Shown piece after piece: positions 61,036 through 64,000 of a DNA stretch of 64,000 bases; positions within the stretch are counted from its first letter, which is position 1; the number at the start of each line of letters is the position of its first letter. The translations under genes were made by a program, and so were the position numbers. Location: NCBI GenBank assembly GCA_040007395.1, contig JBDTVG010000007.1:1-64000 (forward strand). The letters run 5' to 3'. Below the pieces are notes generated by a model that did not search any database, was not told the origin of the DNA, and saw only the letters and a list, made by a program, of their open reading frames with translations. Source of the stretch: DATGFK01 sp040007395 (lineage in GTDB: Bacteria; Chloroflexota; Anaerolineae; Aggregatilineales; UBA2796).

Positions 61036-62703
61036 ATGTCCCAAAGTGAAGTTGAACGCCTGCTGGATGATCTTGAGACTGCCGTCGATCCGAAGGATCG
61101 GCGTAAGGCTGCCCAACGGCTCGGTGTGCTAGGCAATCCAGAAACCATCGCCGGACTGGTTATCGCCTATAACAACGATTCGGATGTTGGCGTGAAACGG
61201 GCTGCCGAAAAAGCGCTGCGAGTCTTCCGACGCATGGAGCAGAAAATGAACGGCATTGCTGTCGATGATGACGACAGTAAGGCCGCCGATAGCCCCGACC
61301 TTGTGCCGTTGTTGACGCGGGCGCGAATTATTCTGGTGGTGGTGCTGGTCATCACCTTTTTCATCAATGGCATAATTTTGATCGGCAGGGCAATCCCGCC
61401 GCCTGCTTCACCCACGCCGACTCCGCCTGTCGTGACTGCCCGCAATGAGATTGTCGATGCGTTTAACAAGCGGCTAAACGATGCTCGCGCCGAAACTGCC
61501 GCACTCCGCCAGTTGTTTAGCGGCGTTCAGGGGTTGGGGATGCAAGGCGTGAAGCAGGAACAGTGTCAGCAGCTTGCCGCCAGCCAACTCGATAAACTTG
61601 ACCTGCTGCCTGTTGACCGAGATACCTATCCCGATCTGAATTCGGTCAACGACCTGATCAACATTGCGGCGCAGAAAATAGTGGTGATGCGGAATACCTA
61701 CGCATTGTTGTGTGCCACCAAGGATCAAAAGCAGTTCGATGATGCCATTAACGCGCAGGGCGGCGGCGCGGCACTCGTCTCCCGCCTAGATGCCATTACC
61801 AATCAAGATATTTTGGCTGCCAATACCGCCCTAAAAGCGGCTATCGACAAGCCCGGACCAACAGTGGGGCCAACGTATACGCTTGTGCCAACAGCGACCC
61901 CGACGTTATACACTAACACACCCATTCCTAGCGCCACCCTGCCACCGACTAAAACACCTGCTGTCACTAGTACGTCCAATGCTCCGGCGGCGACAGCGGC
62001 AGCAACCGGGCCAGCCACGCAAGCCACCACTTATACCTTCACCGGTCTGGGACTAGATAAGCTGGCGCAGTATAAATATGCGGTTAAGGGCAGTTCTAGC
62101 CTAACGACCACCGCCAACAAGATACTGCGGGGCAGTCTGACAATGCACGTCGCCCGTCAAAAAGATCCCGTCGTGGCTGAGTACAACGTAAGCATCAACG
62201 AAGGCAGCCCGACAACCCCGCTGTTTAATCTGCCGACGCTCACCGTAGCCGGGGATTCTACGTATGTCGTGGTGGAAAGCGTACTGTACGAAACAGGGAG
62301 TGTCCTCACTGCTGCCAAATTCAAGGGAAGCTGCCGTGCGACTCAGGCAACAGCAACGAGTATCGGCAAGTTACAAGACATCACCTTGAGTGAACTCAGT
62401 GGAATCACGTTCACGGCGCAAGGCGACATTTCAACTGTTAACAACGTCAAGGCCGCGCACTACTCCGCTACCCAAAATATTGGAGATAACAAAGAACTGG
62501 TGCAGACCATCGACGTGTATGTGTCGGTAGACAAGCAGATCCCGGTACAGGTCACTATCAGCCGGACGCTTGATCCCAAAGTCAAAGTTAAAGGTGGGCT
62601 AAAGGACTACTCGTTCTCACTCACCTACGATTTGACCAGTCAAGGGGAAGAAGCATTGAATATATTGATGCCGCTAGCGTGCGATGGCGTTCCGGTGAAA
62701 TAG
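61036..62703 (+). CDS. HEAT-like/one-TM protein with extracytoplasmic stalked domain
   Basis: A 555-residue bitopic protein. Residues 1-75 are a HEAT-repeat-like helical pair (RRKAAQRLGVLGNPETIAGLV), residues about 94-113 one membrane segment (IILVVVLVITFFINGIIL), then a Pro/Thr stretch, a helical extracytoplasmic part, a second Pro/Thr/Ala stalk (about 280-325) and a beta-rich C-terminal domain (330-555). The N-end should be inside. The pair of outside beta domain and inner HEAT repeats suggests signal transfer or scaffold. No homologue is recognised. Confidence 0.7.
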   Translation: MSQSEVERLLDDLETAVDPKDRRKAAQRLGVLGNPETIAGLVIAYNNDSDVGVKRAAEKALRVFRRMEQKMNGIAVDDDDSKAADSPDLVPLLTRARIILVVVLVITFFINGIILIGRAIPPPASPTPTPPVVTARNEIVDAFNKRLNDARAETAALRQLFSGVQGLGMQGVKQEQCQQLAASQLDKLDLLPVDRDTYPDLNSVNDLINIAAQKIVVMRNTYALLCATKDQKQFDDAINAQGGGAALVSRLDAITNQDILAANTALKAAIDKPGPTVGPTYTLVPTATPTLYTNTPIPSATLPPTKTPAVTSTSNAPAATAAATGPATQATTYTFTGLGLDKLAQYKYAVKGSSSLTTTANKILRGSLTMHVARQKDPVVAEYNVSINEGSPTTPLFNLPTLTVAGDSTYVVVESVLYETGSVLTAAKFKGSCRATQATATSIGKLQDITLSELSGITFTAQGDISTVNNVKAAHYSATQNIGDNKELVQTIDVYVSVDKQIPVQVTISRTLDPKVKVKGGLKDYSFSLTYDLTSQGEEALNILMPLACDGVPVK

Positions 62704-62712
62704 CTCCTATCC

Positions 62713-62747
62713 GTAAATCACTCGCTATGCAGTAGCGAGTGATTTAC
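62713..62747. terminator. Perfect 15-base hairpin after the HEAT-like gene
   Basis: GTAAATCACTCGCTA and TAGCGAGTGATTTAC (five-base loop) begin nine bases after the stop. There is no T-run, so it may be a U-independent terminator or a transcript stabiliser. Confidence 0.55.
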
Positions 62748-62965
62748 AGGAACCGTTAATCCCGTTGAATTGATCTAAATTTCCTCGATCAACCCGAAGG
62801 TTCTGTTGTAATTGCCGCTATTATGGTGAGCATACTAAAGGGTTTGAATTTTCGCTATTCGGCAGAGCAAACAGAACGAACGATTTGATTGCCCCACTGA
62901 TTGCAATTGCGATTTATTCAACCCAAAACAGCTTTCGCCTGCGATTCAAAAGATAGGCAAAAACG

Positions 62966-63727
62966 ATGCTGCCAAAAACACATAACTCTACAACAGAGGT
63001 ATCTTCTCAGTCTAAAAAATCAAACGGGTACTCGGTAAGTCAAGGTGGACTCCGCACATCGGGATTATTAGGGAAGTGGCCTCTGCTGGGTTTGATAATG
63101 TTTTTATTGGGTATTGGGCTGTTTAGTGTATTGGCAATTAACCTACAAGCTCATGGTCCGCTTATTCAAACCGATATACAGATCTCCAATGATGTTCACA
63201 CGTTTGCCTTACAAAGTTCGCCTTTCACACGCACAGTGATCGGCTTTGGCTTCTATTTTGGCGAACACTTTATTTTAGTGATTGGGGCGCTATTGGCGCT
63301 TTACTTTCTGTATAAGCGATTTTGGCCCGAACTGAGCATGGTCGTGATTGCTTGGCTTGGCGAAGGGGGAATTTGGCTTAGGCTCGCAGAGTATTTCAAC
63401 CGCACACGGCCTATCTTCGACATAGCCATCGCGCCGCAAGTGCCGGGGCCGGGTTTCCCAAGTGGGCATAGTTTCAGTGCTGTGATGTGTTACGGCCTGC
63501 TTGCTTACCTGCTTGTGCCGAAAATGCCCTCGCGCTTTGGCAAAGCCGTCGTAATTGTGGTAGCGCTGCTGATCATCTTGTATATTGGATTTAGCCGCAT
63601 TTTCGTGGGGGATCACTATCCAATCGATGTGTTGGCTGGCTACGCGCTTGGGGTGGCTTGGAGCGCGTTGGTGTATACATTAGTCGAGCTAATCTCCCAA
63701 CGCAGGAAGAAACCCAAAGCAAGTTGA
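62966..63727 (+). CDS. PAP2-family membrane phosphatase
   Basis: A 253-residue membrane protein with about six segments, of the PAP2 lipid phosphatase class (undecaprenyl-pyrophosphate or phosphatidic acid phosphatase). Motif 2 is PSGH (165-168), motif 3 is SR-x5-H with Arg211, His217 and Asp221 (FVGDHYPIDVLAG), so the catalytic His pair is intact. Motif 1 KxxxxxxRP has Arg148-Pro149, but Ala141 stands where Lys is usual. The reaction removes a phosphate at the outer face of the membrane. It stands alone with a 260-base region upstream. Confidence 0.85.
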   Translation: MLPKTHNSTTEVSSQSKKSNGYSVSQGGLRTSGLLGKWPLLGLIMFLLGIGLFSVLAINLQAHGPLIQTDIQISNDVHTFALQSSPFTRTVIGFGFYFGEHFILVIGALLALYFLYKRFWPELSMVVIAWLGEGGIWLRLAEYFNRTRPIFDIAIAPQVPGPGFPSGHSFSAVMCYGLLAYLLVPKMPSRFGKAVVIVVALLIILYIGFSRIFVGDHYPIDVLAGYALGVAWSALVYTLVELISQRRKKPKAS

Positions 63728-64000
63728 CAATCGTTCGCATACTTGATGATATTGACGGGCTACTTTAACGATACATTGGGCTAGTCGTGTGTGGGCAAAA
63801 GCGAAGTGTGTTAACTCAAAATTTTGCGCTAGCGAACACAGCGTTAAGGCTTTATGCTTCTGATTAGGTTATAAAGTATGATACTTTCGGCAAAATTGCC
63901 GTGTGGATTTGTTTGGACATGCTAACTACGCCCGAATCGGCCTAGCGTGACCTGTCGCATCGAATACAATACGTTTCATCCGATACCTAAGCGCTCGCTT
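63728..64000. other. Gene-free window end
   Basis: No complete gene is visible. On the minus strand an open frame entering at 64000 and ending at 63926 (24 codons, tail MKRIVFDATGHARPIRA) could be the 3' end of a gene that lies beyond the window; this is weak. Confidence 0.3.

Noticed and set aside
1..64000. CRISPR array, tRNA or rRNA genes
   Set aside because: I saw no regularly spaced direct repeats and no cloverleaf or ribosomal sequence; the dispersed palindromes are irregularly spaced and have no spacers of fixed length.

Overview
The window reads as a chromosomal segment of a Chloroflexota bacterium, most likely of the Anaerolineae or a neighbouring class. This is inferred from content, not from a marker gene: very long GAF-array sensor kinases, lipoproteins with Pro/Thr-rich stalks and SH3b domains, PD40 beta-propeller exoproteins, GT-C glycosyltransferase series, many ABC importers, and dispersed palindromic repeats of the CCCTCACCC and TGTAGGG types. 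I saw no rRNA, tRNA or CRISPR array. Coding density is high, and the largest gene is a 3121-residue histidine kinase.

Layout. 1-9.9 kb: a giant kinase with 14 GAF domains plus a stand-alone receiver. 10-11.7 kb: an alpha/beta hydrolase with a Pro/Ala-rich insert and a DUF5655-like protein, closed by a good terminator. 11.7-13.2 kb (minus): an ECF sigma factor followed by two small unknown genes. 13.3-18.7 kb (minus): a receiver with a degenerate GGDEF-like domain and three GT-C type membrane proteins. 18.9-24.6 kb: two SGNH esterases, a CoA-binding protein plus a cyclase-family hydrolase, an SH3b exoprotein and a PD40 protein. 24.6-26.2 kb: an IS66-family transposase gene. 26.3-29.3 kb: a DinB protein, a two-TM coiled-coil protein and a cytochrome P450.

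29.5-39.1 kb is a pentose locus: ribulokinase (araB), ribulose-5-phosphate 4-epimerase (araD), a DinB protein, a fucose/arabinose isomerase-family enzyme, and a ribose-type ABC importer (single ATPase, permease, binding protein), then a second binding protein. A near-ideal lac-type operator palindrome overlaps the araB promoter, and an 11-base half-site recurs before the transporter genes.

39.1-49.8 kb (minus) looks like uptake and ring opening of a pyrimidine or hydantoin: an NMT1/THI5-like ABC importer, an F420/FMN luciferase-like oxidoreductase, a dihydropyrimidinase and a class III aminotransferase. Two phage/SOS-type genes (dinD and a Bro-N relative) lie among them. 49.9-57.2 kb (minus): a PD40 exoprotein and a dipeptide importer with a fused double ATPase. 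57.6-62.7 kb: murB, then three co-directional genes (SH3b lipoprotein, seven-TM GAF protein, HEAT/one-TM/extracytoplasmic protein) that look like an envelope-associated module. The window ends with a PAP2 phosphatase and a gene-free 270 bases.

The most interesting items are the 14-GAF kinase, the lac-like operator and unusual isomerase of the pentose locus, the interrupted pyrimidine locus with a cysteine-rich aminotransferase, the SH3b/GAF/HEAT module, and the families of palindromic repeats, one nested inside another.
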